Shown one piece after another: positions 31,157 through 42,023 of a stretch of DNA of 64,000 nucleotides. This DNA comes from Patiria miniata. Taxonomy: Eukaryota; Echinodermata; Asteroidea; Valvatida; Asterinidae. The first letter of the stretch is position 1. Each line of letters starts with the position of its first letter. The DNA lies in contig NW_024037063.1 in assembly GCF_015706575.1 (NCBI RefSeq), positions 15,128,927 to 15,192,926 on the forward strand, written 5' to 3'. Below the pieces are notes generated by a model. The model was not told the origin of the DNA. It made no database searches and was given only the letters and a program-made list of their open reading frames with translations. Both the position numbers and the translations under genes were made by a program.

Positions 31157-32740
31157 GGTCCCTTAATAACTGTGGTAATGCCATTGGGACGGTCACCCTG
31201 TATATTGTTAATCCGGCTCTGCTGGTAAACGAACAATGTTTGCACTATTTATCTGTTCACTTTTGATCCTACAGAACGTTAAATTTCAGAGGAATTCAAT
31301 CTAAGCAGCAAGGAATTTAGACTGCACTTGTTTCCACGCTGATTCACATTTGAGAATATTAACAATGGGCATACCCAAACGAAAAAAAAATCATGATGGA
31401 GTCAGGACATGCGTCTCTGTAAAGAAAACCATTTAAAAGGTTCTCGCAAATAGTTAACAAAAAACCTGTTAAATGTTTCAAATGTCAGTGTTTTTAAAAC
31501 AGTTTTTCAGTTGCTTTAACACTTGAATAATTCAAATTGCCTGGAAAGATACTTTAAATTTGTTCCAGAACTTCGTTGGGCTCCATTGTTAATTCTGATT
31601 TCGAATTTACACCTAATGATTTCATATTGAAAATTACTGTAGCGTTTTAATGAATGATACAAAACGAAATTGCTTTTCCAATTCAACGCTTATCTCCACA
31701 TGAGACGAATTTAACGAAACTAGCACGAATCAAAGACTCAAACTTTGCGAATTACACTGGACCAAATATGAAATCCCAGGTGTTATTTTTTCTATGGAAT
31801 TGAAATGATACAAGTGTTAAAGTTACTGGGAAAACCTATATATGTATATTATATTGCACGGTAGTTCCACAAAATTATGACGTCAACTTAGAACTGTAGT
31901 TAAGTGTTATTGGAAAGTTTAACTCTTTGTGTTATTCCAACCGATTTGTTTCTCTCCGGTTATTATGGAAAGAAAAAAGAAAAGTAAAAAGCAAAATATA
32001 CAAATATAAAACCACATGACCGAAAATAGAAACAAACAATCAAACACACAAACTCAAATTTAATTTAGCGTGATTCCATTATTGATTATTCATATCTATG
32101 TTTCACAAATGGAATTTTGCACCAATGTCGTCGGCTGACAAACTTGATTGAGCGTTATTCTTTGGCAAAATAAAATACAAAATTCAACAGAAATTTAAAC
32201 CAGTTACTCTCGCAAGAAAATATCTGAAAATCCACAAATCCAAAACAAATACAATTCAACTTGTAAATTAGTCAGATGTCATTATTTCCAATACGCGTAC
32301 TGCACAAGTAAAATAGATTTGGGTTGTTGGTTATTTCTCCTGTCAAAGAAAGAAAAGTAACATGCTCTTCAACAAATCAAAATGATTCCTCTTTTTGGCA
32401 TGACTTGACATGGTCAGCAAGGTGTTTCTGACTCATGTTTTAGTGTTTCATAAACTCGTGGTTTTCTGGGGGGGTGGGTGTAATTTATTTGAAATGCAAG
32501 TAATAAATCAATGGTAATCACTTGTTATAATAATAATATTATCACTAAGGCAAACTTTCCACATCATGTATGATTTAGGAGTGTTACTCTTTGAGTGCTT
32601 ATTTGAAAGTAAATTAAATTGACCATTAAACACACATTGAGATACAGGAGGACGACTAAAACCCCTAATAATCTTCATTGGATCTTAATTTATAAACACA
32701 TTTTACTTTTTGCGTGTATATTGCGATACCAAAACAAAAT

Positions 32741-32789
32741 GGTTCTAATGACCAATGACGTTGAATAAACCGAGTGATGAGAACCAATC
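32741..32789. repeat. Conserved 50-base intergenic block, copy 3 of 6
   Basis: GGTTCTAATGACCAATGACG, TTGAATAAACCGAGTGATGA, GAACCAAT. It is followed by GATTGGCAGCTGTAAGGCGA as in copy 2. Confidence 0.7.
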
Positions 32790-33179
32790 CGTGACTGATT
32801 TCTCTCGATTGATTTAAAGTGTTGAGTGTGCGAAAATGTGACTACAGCAGTGTGATTGGCAGCTGTAAGGCGACTAGGTCTTATGCTTCAAACACAAATG
32901 GATGGCTACCCTTTCGACCGAAACCTCGTCTTTAGGGCGTCAAATTCTACATAAACCTCAATCCTGGGTGACGAATACGTTTCCTGGATTCCCATTGGTT
33001 GCCGCAAGTCTCCAACGATGTGTCCACAGATTGTATGAATCTAACGTTCATCTTCGAAAACGTGAATCCGCCACTAAATTCCTATTAACGGAAAGTATCT
33101 CTCAACAATAGATCGAGACCTACCCATTTTGGCCCCTTCCACATTTAACACGCGTGCACATTGATTCACACCAAGGGGA

Positions 33180-33600
33180 GGCAATGCCAGGGAAAGAGCT
33201 ATAACTACCGTGTATCCCTTCGCTGGTCCCAACCGCCCTATCTAAGGACGCTGGTGACCGCTAATCCATTTCACAAAATCTTGCGAAGGAAACGCAGATT
33301 CGCAAAGCATTGTTAGCAGGTTACTTGATGTTAACATACCTTCCGTGCGCTCTTGTTATGTGCAACCGGAAGTGATGACCCGTGTAACTGGGGAACAAAA
33401 TTGGCCCAGTGAAAGCTCAAATAAAGTTGACCGAGCCATCGATCAAACGAAATCCGTCCAAAGAAATGAGAGGTCGCAGCGCCATTGGATAGGACGGTGG
33501 ACGAGCGAACCCCATGATCACAGGCTTATCATAGCGCTTGGTGGCGCTCTAACTAAACATCCTGAAGAGTATCGACATACGGCTCTGACGTCCTGTGGAC
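33180..33600 (+). repeat. Distal module, FREP-5 side
   Basis: Contains GCCCTATCTAAGGACGCTGG, TTTCACAAAATCTTGCGAAG and TATCATAGCGCTTGGTGGCG, the same chain as at 15640, 24100, 38580 and 42800. It is repetitive and non-coding; open frames across it are not preserved between copies. Confidence 0.6.
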
Positions 33601-33855
33601 AGGTAGATATAGACTTATTAGATATATCGCAATATTGATAAAAGTACGAAACGTAACAATAAGAAACATGCGAAACACATTATCAATCAAAAGACCTTAA
33701 TTAAGTTTTGAATAATTACGATTATTATGCAACATTGAGAATTTTTTTCAATTCTTTCAACCAAGCAATCTTAATGTCATTAATAAGTGCAAAGGAGTTG
33801 GGATTTTGTCAAATCAACTCAGAATATTTGTTACCGGTACCCCATTTAATATTTA

Positions 33856-34434
33856 AGTCCGTCACACACGAGAGCAAAAACTCATGCGAGTTGTTTGCTA
33901 AGCACATAGCTCACCGTGTGCGGTGAAATTTTACTGAGTTTTCTGCCTCGCGAGGCCGTAAGGTAAATATATATATATATACCATGTTTTATTTAATTTG
34001 CCTCGCAAGGCGAAAAACTCTACGTGTGCGGTGAAACTGAGCTACGTGCTGAGCTAAAAAGCTAACTAACCAATGAAAGCACAATATTCTTGTTTGTCGG
34101 TCGCGTGATTTTAAAAACGAGGACAAACGCCAGCAGCCTCTATAAGACTTGCACAAACAATTATTTTAAAATCACGTGTATACAGAATACGTGATTCTAA
34201 TTGCTAGTTAATTATATTAAGCTAAGCACGTAGCTGTGGTCGACCGCTCACGTTGTGTTTTTCCCTCTCGCGAGGCGAACGAAATCAAACTGGGGAGATA
34301 ATTGCCTCACTGCCTCGTGAGGCAGGAAACTGCAGAAATCACCGCACACATGGATATTTTGTGAGCTACATGCGGAGAAAACGGCTTCGAGTGACTTTTT
34401 GCTCAGCACGTATAGCTTTCGTGTGTGGCGGGCT
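33856..34434. mobile_element. MITE of about 580 bp rich in CTCGCGAGGC palindromes
   Basis: Ends AGTCCGTCACACACGAGAG and CTTTCGTGTGTGGCGGGCT are imperfect inverted repeats. Inside, several CCTCGCGAGGC / CCTCGCAAGGC / CCTCGTGAGGC words alternate with GCTAAGCACGTAGCT-type words and ACGTGTGCGGTGAAA. It interrupts the distal module (AATATTTAAGTC ... GCTGTCAATTCAGG). Compare TCAGACTGTCAATTCATG near 50477, where no insertion is present. I could not fix the target duplication. Confidence 0.6.
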
Positions 34435-34862
34435 GAAGGCTGTCAATTCAGGTTTGATAATCGTTCATCCTTGAGCGCAATTAGCCTTTGGTCTTAAGGA
34501 GTAGCCATAGTAACCAGGCAATTGCCCCTTCAGGACAACAATGTTCCCTGCCAATCTCATTAGATTCACTTGAACTAAATCGATATCGTGACAGTTCGTG
34601 TATTCATTTCTAAGGCTACTGAAAAACTCCTGCTTTAATTATGGACGTCTTTGTAACTGACTTTTTTATTCAGTTTTGAGAATGGAATCAAAGACCGTGA
34701 AATTGATATAAACGCAATCTCCTAATAATCGGCGGCTGTAATATTACTGGGTTGCATTTTCTATTGCAACCATTAATTGGCAAAACAAAAGCTGGACTTC
34801 AGCGCTTCACAACGTACGTCTATAGAAATCGTACAGACCGATGAGCTTACGGTTAAACATCC

Positions 34863-35030
34863 GCCAATTGAAGGCTACGGTCTGTAATTGGTGGTAAGTC
34901 TGAACAATCACAAGCCGACCATGTGGATGACGTATTAACTTAGATCACCAATCAGAGCAATACACATCGTCTACCTCAACCCATTCCTTTCGGTAAACTA
35001 TCATCGCCTGGTCTCTGTATTAATAGAGCA
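34863..35030 (+). promoter_or_regulatory. FREP-5 proximal promoter
   Basis: GCCAATTG at 34863, GAACAATCAC (CCAAT with one change), TGACGTA at 34928, CCAATCAG at 34948, CCCATTCCTTTC at about 34979 and TATA-like CTGTATTAATAG at about 35014. The module is shared with FREP-6 and FREP-9. Confidence 0.6.
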
Positions 35031-35192
35031 ATCTAGCAGTTGTGTAAGAAGACAGCTACCAAAAGCAGTATGGCTTGATTTTTTGTTTGTTTAACAACCG
35101 TTTTTCATAGATGAATCAGAAATGAAAAATCGCTGAAGCTTGTGCCACGCAATTTTACTATCTACCTGGTGAGACTTAAACTAATAGAAACG

Positions 35193-36242
35193 ATGGCGAA
35201 ACTCATCTTTCGTTCAGAACTATTTCACATAATATCAATCATATGCCAGGGAGCTACGATGTCCGTTAGTGGATTTGAAACTTCTGCTTATACAGGAAAA
35301 AACACGCTTTATGCCGCTGAAAATCGCGCACTAAAAGATTTTGCATATGGAACCAAACTTGTGCGATCTCGTGTCATCTGCGGACGGGAATGTAGTATGG
35401 ATGAACGTTGCAAGTCTTTTAACTTTAATGACTGCAATAAAATGTGCGAGCTGAACCTTGCTACAAGACGAGAGCATCCCGAAGACTTCAATGCAACTCA
35501 AGGGAGTGTGTACTTTGATGCAGATGAGCACACACCTCTCTACTCACTGACTGATAGCTCCTTGAATCGCTACAAAAGTTGCAAGATGCTCTTTGATGCC
35601 GGTTATCGCTCAAGCGGTGTCTACACAATCTACCCAGAGGGATTAGGTAATTGTCTTCGTGTCAACTGTGACATGGAAACTGACGGCGGGGGATGGATCG
35701 TGTTTCAGAGGCGACAAGATGGCAGCGTGGACTTCTACCGTAACTGGACCGAATACCAGTCTGGCTTTGGCAATCTGTCCGGTGAGTTCTGGTTGGGCAA
35801 CGACAACTTGGTGACTCTGACATCTGATGATTCACAAGAAACATGGGAGCTTAGAGTTGATTTAGAGGACTGGGAGAACAACACGACATGGGCAAAGTAC
35901 TCAGATTTCCAAATATCCCCGGGTGAGTACAATCTGAATATTGGCCAATACGATGTCAGCAGCACTGCCGGGGACTCTCTTGGGGATCAAAGTATTTACT
36001 ATGGATATCACAGAGGACGTGCCTTCACAACAAAGGATCGTGACAATGATGCGACAGATGAGGATTGTGCACAAAAATACACTGGAGCCTGGTGGTTTGA
36101 TGGGTGTTTTTTCTCTCACTTGAATGGTCAATATTACCCAGATGCAAATGCAGGTAGCGACAATGGCGTACAATGGTCGGCATGGAAACAGCGTTATTCT
36201 CTGAAAGCATGTGGCATGAAAATGCGTGAAATTGGAGCTTAA
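35193..36242 (+). CDS. FREP-5: secreted PAN-fibrinogen domain lectin-like protein (mosaic)
   Basis: Single exon, 349 residues from ATG 35193 (MAKLIFRSELFHIISIICQG). The frame extends upstream only to a GTG. Signal peptide about 1-28, PAN-like module about 40-112, FBG domain from about 129 to the end, with KDRDND and WWFDGCFFSHLNG. The loop is GDQSIYYGYHRGRA, the same as FREP-2. Near the second FBG cysteine the usual GNGSLRVYCDM is shortened to GNCLRVNCDM, losing residues and gaining a cysteine. The N-terminal half matches FREP-11 (KLVRSRV, and the shared silent variant TGTAGTATGG), while the C-terminal part and 3' flank match FREP-2. AATAAA at 36321. Recognition role inferred from the family. 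Confidence 0.9.
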   Translation: MAKLIFRSELFHIISIICQGATMSVSGFETSAYTGKNTLYAAENRALKDFAYGTKLVRSRVICGRECSMDERCKSFNFNDCNKMCELNLATRREHPEDFNATQGSVYFDADEHTPLYSLTDSSLNRYKSCKMLFDAGYRSSGVYTIYPEGLGNCLRVNCDMETDGGGWIVFQRRQDGSVDFYRNWTEYQSGFGNLSGEFWLGNDNLVTLTSDDSQETWELRVDLEDWENNTTWAKYSDFQISPGEYNLNIGQYDVSSTAGDSLGDQSIYYGYHRGRAFTTKDRDNDATDEDCAQKYTGAWWFDGCFFSHLNGQYYPDANAGSDNGVQWSAWKQRYSLKACGMKMREIGA

Positions 36243-36758
36243 CGTTGTATTGTATAACCTACATTTCGAAATATTTATTTTAGTTGATCACGGATAATTG
36301 TACAACCATGATTAAAATTGAATAAACACTGATAAAACTGTGTTTTGCGATTAAACACAACCTTGATATCAGCTTGAAAACATGTTTAGAAGCTAAACAT
36401 TAAGCGTGCAAAGTGAGAACAAGAAAGAGTTGATAAAGGTATTCAGTAAATTGTTGAACGCAGATAAATCGGTTTGCAAGATAATGTTAAACAAATGCGT
36501 TGTAATTATGTTGTATATAATAAGGGTGTAATTATTGTGTGTAACAGTGTGTACCTTGAAGGGATTGGGATTTTTATCGCATTATTAACTCTCAAACACA
36601 AGCAATATATTGACACCATTAAAAGGTGGACTGTTTAGGTTGATATCAATGTGTGGTTCAAATACCCGTCTATTTCTCAAATACCCGTCTAGTTTTCACC
36701 TAGTACACGATTTTAATAGTCCGTATGAGTAGCAGCCAACTCGTTGTCAAATGCATAC
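36243..36758. repeat. FREP-5 3' flank, copy of the FREP-2 3' flank
   Basis: Matches 17747-17935 and 18528-18840. It lacks the 582-bp insertion found there (empty site 36429-36438). Landmarks: AATAAACACTGATAAAACTG, GATATCAGCTTGAAAACATG, TTGACACCATTAAAAGGTGG. Non-coding. Confidence 0.75.
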
Positions 36759-36961
36759 AATGGACCGATCCAGTAAGCACCGCCCCATGATATTCTGACC
36801 AATCACAGCCGTGATTTATGTCCGACATGCGTGCACAAAAGTCCGACATGCGTGCACGCGCGTATGATGCGCGCGGCAGAAAAATGCAGTGTGGCATTGG
36901 AGAGGAGCACGTGTTAATTTGCCACGTGCGCAGTGGGAGGGGCTTACTGGATCGGTCCATT
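36759..36961. mobile_element. 203-bp MITE with perfect 19-bp terminal inverted repeats
   Basis: AATGGACCGATCCAGTAAG (36759-36777) and its exact complement CTTACTGGATCGGTCCATT (36943-36961). The equivalent site in the FREP-2 flank (about 18840) has no insertion. Inside, TCCGACATGCGTGCAC is present twice in tandem. Non-coding; the target duplication is not clear. Confidence 0.85.
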
Positions 36962-37822
36962 ATTCACTAAATTGACCTCTTCGCACTCCAAAGCTTGTAT
37001 CAAAATGACGGAATCACACGTAATACAAATACACTCAAGATGTCTGCTGGAAAAAAAGAGCCAAAGGAATAGACTCATCAATAATATTGCCATAACGAAT
37101 TGATATAAACGATCGAGGAGGTGTGCAATGACATCAGGGGCTATCCTGCATGCCTTTAGCCTTGACCAAGGCTGTCCTTGTTCCCCAAACGAGCTTGTTC
37201 CGTCATGTACACCGCTCGCCGCGCCAGCTAGTTGTATTGCCGTTAGCCTCAACGACCCTTGGATGTTCTTTGTCTGCACGTATGTACGTACGCCCCACAA
37301 ACACAACCGTAAACAGCCGTACATGCAGTAAGTCGAGGCGGATGACAGCCTTGAAGCAACGGTAATATGCGCAATATGATAATTAGTACTCGCTATGGTA
37401 AATAATCTTCTCTTATTGCATAATGGCTCAAATAAAAAGAATATTTATTATACTGCATATTAAATACAACCAAAATTAATAAACCTGACGGCCTGTGGTA
37501 ATTAATGTTAAAAAACTATGAAATAATAGTAGAATAATATTTATAAAAATTAGTTATTCATAGTTTGGGTCAAAAATGAAATGGAAATAATGAAAAATTT
37601 GACCTTTAAAAAACGGCAAACCGTACAAACGGCGCGCCGGAAAAAAACGACGTCACCGTGCACGGAGGCCTCGTTCGGGCTGTTCATTGTAGGCACCGGC
37701 CCGTCTAGCGCTATGCGGTAAAACGCACTGCGCTTTCTCGGTCAGCGGCAAAAAAAAAAGCGCTCACACTATTGTATCTCCACCACTGAATTGTTTGGGG
37801 TATTTCCACTAGGCTGTCAATA
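36962..37822. other. Gene-free interval
   Basis: The first about 130 bases continue the FREP-2-type flank. The rest is low-copy DNA with no supportable gene. A patch at about 37630-37760 is CpG-rich. Open frames on both strands between 37128 and 37365 overlap one another and show no recognisable domain. Confidence 0.45.
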
Positions 37823-38389
37823 GGGACATGGTAAAAATGATCTCTCCTTCAGCTAACTTATTCCTGAGAACTTGTTAGTACAACTTATAAGTTATATGTC
37901 GTATGTACGACTTATGTCGACATGGAACGACATAATTATGTTGCACGGTACGTATGACTATATGTCGACAGGTGCCGGTACGACATATATGTCGTACTTA
38001 CGACTTATGTGTCGACGGGGTACGACATATGTCTCATACGAGTATGTCGTATATACGTACGACTTTTAAGTCGTACATACAAGATATTAAAATATCTTGT
38101 ATGTACAACATATGAATTTTAACTCGTATGAACGACTTGTTTGTCGATTATGATGAAAATACAACATATCTTGTGAGTTCGACTTAATTGTATCTCGTAT
38201 GTACGATATATGAATTAAGTAGCTCGTATGTATGACTCGCATGTCATACGACATAATACGTACAACTAGTCGTATATATGTCGTAGGTATATTTGTACGT
38301 ATGCGTTAAAATACATATGTCGTACATATATTTGATATATTTCATACATGGTGCGAATTACCTTAAGGGAGAGAAGTTCACCATGTCCC
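37823..38389. mobile_element. 567-bp MITE filled with GTCGTAC palindromes, TA target
   Basis: Ends GGGACATGGT and ACCATGTCCC, with related inner sequence (ATCTCTCC / GGGAGAGA), flanked by TA on both sides (37821-37822, 38390-38391). Between the ends, about 37880-38340 is a dense mix of GTCGTA, TACGAC, CATATG and GTCGAC words in both orientations, so the interior folds on itself at many scales. Non-coding. Confidence 0.75.
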
Positions 38390-38519
38390 TACTACAGTTT
38401 TGTATATTTCCATCCCAAAGTGTTGGAGTAAGAAAATGATAGCTAGTTTCGTGTATAGTAAATTCGTACACTGATGGGTACGAGTTAACGTGCATTCGAT
38501 TGAATGGTACACATATACA

Positions 38520-39337
38520 CGACGGATTCCCATCAAGAGGAGGCCAATGCCCAGGACAGAGCTACAACTGCCATATATCCCATCACTGGTCCCCGCCGCC
38601 CTATCTAAGGACAGCGGTGACCGTTAATCGGTTTCACAAAATCTTGATAAGGAAATGCAGATTCCCAAAGCATTTTTGAAAGGTCAATTTATAATGTAAA
38701 CAATGACGTTTTTTCCACGCACTTTCCGAAGAACAACATCCGTTCAGTGAGAGGTTAAGAAATTAGAGATGGCGATTATTATAAAATATTGAGACATTTT
38801 CACCAATCTTGCAACCAAGCAATCGTAATGTCATTCACAAATTCAAAGGAGTAGAGATTTTTGTGAACTTAAGTCCGAATATGTCAGACTGTTTATTCAG
38901 GTTTCTCAATCTTCTTAAATGAAAGCAATAAGCAAGAAGCTTGATGGCTTCGGCATAAGGAGTAGGCATGGCAACCAGAAAATTGCCTCTCAAGAACAAC
39001 AATACATACATCCCAATCGCATTAGATTTACTGGAACTAAATCGATATCTTTGCAGTTCGTGTTTACATTTCTAAAGGTACTTATTGTAAAGACTCCTGC
39101 TTAAATTATGGACGTCTTTATCACTGACCTTCTCATTCAATTTTGAGAATGGAATCAAAGAGCGTGAAATTGATATGAACGTACGAAATCTCCCGATTGT
39201 AAGTGCCTTTGTTATGACAGTTTTGCCTTTTGTATGGCGACAATTATTTAAACAAGACAGGACTTCCGTGCTTCACAACGTACGTTAATCCAAATCTTAC
39301 ATATCGATGAGGTAATAAGCTTACGGTAAAACATCTG
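38520..39337 (+). repeat. Distal upstream module of FREP-6
   Basis: CCCATCAAGAGGAGGCCAAT, GCCCTATCTAAGGACAGCGG, TTTCACAAAATCTTGATAAG, AGGAGTAGGCATGGCAACCA, AACTAAATCGATATC and ATGGAATCAAAGAGCGTGAA, in the same order as at 15600-16370. Non-coding. Confidence 0.65.
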
Positions 39338-39512
39338 CCAATCAAAGGCTACGGTTTCCGACTGGCGGGAAAACTGACCAATAACAAGCCACTGATGTGG
39401 AATGACGTATTCATATGATTACCAATCAGAGAGATACACATCGTCTACTTCAAGCCATTCCTTTCTGTAAACTACCGAATCCCATCATCGCCTGGCCTCT
39501 GTATTAATACAG
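39338..39512 (+). promoter_or_regulatory. FREP-6 proximal promoter
   Basis: CCAATCAAAGG at 39338, ACTGGCGGGAAAACTG, CCAATAAC at 39378, TGACGTA at 39403, CCAATCAG at 39422, CCATTCCTTTC at about 39454 and TATA-like CTGTATTAATAC at about 39499. This is a good representative of the cassette. Confidence 0.6.
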
Positions 39513-39683
39513 CCATCCAGCAGTTGTGTAAAGCAGACAGATACCGAAAGTAGTGTGGCTTGAATCACTTGAATTCTTAGTCGTTTTGTTCCTCGTAATT
39601 TCAACCATCTGGTTGACGTAAAAACTGAGATTGACGTTGAATACTTCGGTCACAGCGAGGACTTCAAGGTTTTGTTTTAAAAA

Positions 39684-40739
39684 ATGGCAAAACGGATCAA
39701 TACTGGTTTGAAACTATTTCACATAATATCAATCATATGCCAGGGAGCTACCTTGTCTGTCTCTGGATTTGAAACTTCGTATACAGGGAAAAGCACGTTT
39801 TATGCCGCTGAAAATCGCGCCCTAAAAGAGTTTGTGCATGCAACAAAATATGTGTGTTCTCGTGTCATCTGCGGACGGGAATGCAGCATGGATGAACGTT
39901 GCAAGTCTTTTAACTTTAACGACTGCAGTAAACTGTGCGAGTTGAACTCCGCCACAAGACGCGAGCGTCCCGGGTACTTCAATGCAACTCAAGGGAGTGT
40001 GTACTTTGATGCAGATGAGGACACACCTCTCTACTCACTGACTGATAGCTCCTTCAATCGCTACAGAAGTTGCAAGATGCTCTTAGATGCCGGTCATCGT
40101 TCAAGCGGTATCTACACAATCTACCCAGAGGGATTCGGTCTCGGCTGTCTTCGTGTCTACTGTGACATGGAAACTGACGGCGGAGGATGGATCGTATTGC
40201 AGAGACGACAAGATGGCAGCATGGACTTCTACCGTAACTGGGCCGAGTACCAGTTTGGCTTTGGTGATCTGTCCGGTGAGTTCTGGTTGGGCAACGACAA
40301 CTTGGTGACTCTGACGTCTGATGATTCAAACGGAACATGGGAGCTACGAGTTGATTTAGAGGACTGGGAGAACAAAAAGGCATGGGCAAAGTACTCAGAT
40401 TTCCAAATATCCCCGGGTGAGTACAATCTGAATATTGGCCAATACGATGCCAGCAGCACTGCCGGTGACTCTCTTGGGTATAAAACAAGTCAATCTGCGT
40501 ATCATCACAGAGGGCGTGCCTTTTCAACAAAGGATCGTGACAATGATGCAGCAGACCATAATTGTGCACAGAAGTACACAGGAGCCTGGTGGTTTAATAG
40601 CTGTTGGTATTCTCATTTGAATGGTCGATATTATCCAGATGAGAATGCAGGTAGTTACAGGGGCGTGCAATGGATTTCATGGAAATCGCGTTATTCTCTG
40701 AAAGTATGTAGCATGAAAATGCGTGAAATTGGACCATAA
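39684..40739 (+). CDS. FREP-6: secreted PAN-fibrinogen domain lectin-like protein
   Basis: Single exon, 351 residues from ATG 39684 (MAKRINTGLKLFHIISIICQ). Signal peptide 1 to about 28, PAN-like module 40-112 (Cys 63, 67, 73, 81, 85) with an extra cysteine at 58 (KYVCSRV; others KTVRSRV). FBG domain 129-351: Cys 130/160 and 294/307, calcium motif KDRDND at 283-288, pocket WWFNSCWYSHLNG, variable loop GYKTSQSAYHHRGRA. A further extra cysteine at 155 (GLGCLRVYC). N-glycosylation site FNATQG at 100-102 as in the family. Two unpaired extra cysteines could form an added disulfide or intersubunit bond (inference). No AATAAA close to the stop. Confidence 0.9.
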   Translation: MAKRINTGLKLFHIISIICQGATLSVSGFETSYTGKSTFYAAENRALKEFVHATKYVCSRVICGRECSMDERCKSFNFNDCSKLCELNSATRRERPGYFNATQGSVYFDADEDTPLYSLTDSSFNRYRSCKMLLDAGHRSSGIYTIYPEGFGLGCLRVYCDMETDGGGWIVLQRRQDGSMDFYRNWAEYQFGFGDLSGEFWLGNDNLVTLTSDDSNGTWELRVDLEDWENKKAWAKYSDFQISPGEYNLNIGQYDASSTAGDSLGYKTSQSAYHHRGRAFSTKDRDNDAADHNCAQKYTGAWWFNSCWYSHLNGRYYPDENAGSYRGVQWISWKSRYSLKVCSMKMREIGP

Positions 40740-41882
40740 ATATTGTTTTGCGTATTATGTTTAAGATTTTGACGGTAGTTAATCATAAATGATTTTGCAA
40801 TATGTTAATCTTTTTTCATTACTGACCTTTACTATTTATCGCTTTTCCACTAAATCTATTCATCTTTTCCAAAATAGTTTTAAAATGAAAGGGCCCTTTT
40901 TCCTGTGTGTGCACTGTCTAATTCAAATGCCAAATATACTCAAATAAGCATGACGTAAAGACAATGATCCCGAGTCGTTTTTAATTTTCTGGCACGGATT
41001 ATTCCGTAAAATTGTCAATGTGTAATACGTAAAACTGACTCATGAACTCGTTTGACTTTTTAAAAGGCTCTGTTGGCACATTAAAGTAATGTTTGATCTT
41101 TTTTTAGATTTTGTTAACTTCTTAGTAATATAAAAAGAATACCAATATTTTTGTCTTGCATCTCACTTCAAAGAAAAGTAACAGAATGGCATGTACGCAT
41201 TTAGATACAACCGAAATGTTAATTTTTTTAGCCAAAATCAACCGCAGCAGCTATATAAAAATCAAATACATGTTAGGTGTTTCGGCTTTCAATCTTATTT
41301 ATACATTTTGTTTGCACAATTATAGTTCCAGTTTAGAAACTGCGGTTGAGTGTTATTCCTCTTGCAAAAAGCTTTTAAATATTTCAACATATTGTAACTC
41401 CAGGTACTCTCGCAAGAAAATAATAAAAATGCACAAAACCAAAACAACTTTGAATTTAAAATTAGAAATTAGTCTGAAGTCTTAAGGTGTTTTTTGTTCT
41501 GCACCAATTCAAACTGTTTAGGTGTTTAGTAACATGTATTCTTTCTGCCATATAGAAACTAAACAAAAAGTGCTCTTTGAACGATCAACTTTTTTTTGGT
41601 CACGTAGGGCTTTGTTTTGTCAACTATTGTTGACTGATGATCGTATTGCAAAAAGTTTGCCTTTTTTGGGGGTGCATTTTTTTTTAATGCAAGTGACGAA
41701 TACTAATCACTTATATTATAATATTATCACTAAAACTTTGAGTGCTTAATTGAAAGTAAAATAAATTGACCATAAAACACACATCGAGATACAGGAAGAG
41801 GGAAAAAAATCCCTATGTTCAGTGTATTTAAATTAATATGCACATTTTACATTTTGCTTGTATATTGCGATACAAATCAAAT
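40740..41882. other. FREP-6 3' flank, gene-free
   Basis: Diverged 3' module similar to 30229-32700: AAATACATGTTAGGTGTTTC at 41262, then AAATTGACCATAAAACACAC at 41761, leading into the conserved 50-base block. No coding region is supported. Confidence 0.5.
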
Positions 41883-41936
41883 GGTTCCAATGACCGATGA
41901 CGTCGAATAAACTGAGTGCTAGTGATGAGAACCAAT
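41883..41936. repeat. Conserved 50-base intergenic block, copy 4 of 6
   Basis: GGTTCCAATGACCGATGACG, TCGAATAAACTGAGTG, then a 5-base insertion (CTAGT) before GATGAGAACCAAT. The insertion and two substitutions make this one of the more diverged copies. Confidence 0.65.
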
Positions 41937-42023
41937 CCATGATTGCTTTCTTCTCGATTGATTTAAAGTGTTGAGTGTGTGAGTTGGTGATTCTATCAGT
42001 GTGATTGGCAGATGTTAGCAAGG

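Larger units (their letters stand above)
30229..34862. other. Gene-free interval between FREP-4 and FREP-5
   Basis: Diverged 3' module (30229-32560), a PAN relic, conserved 50-base block copy 3, the distal modules (32850-33310 and 34450-34860) and one MITE, each listed separately. No intact gene is supported. Confidence 0.5.
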
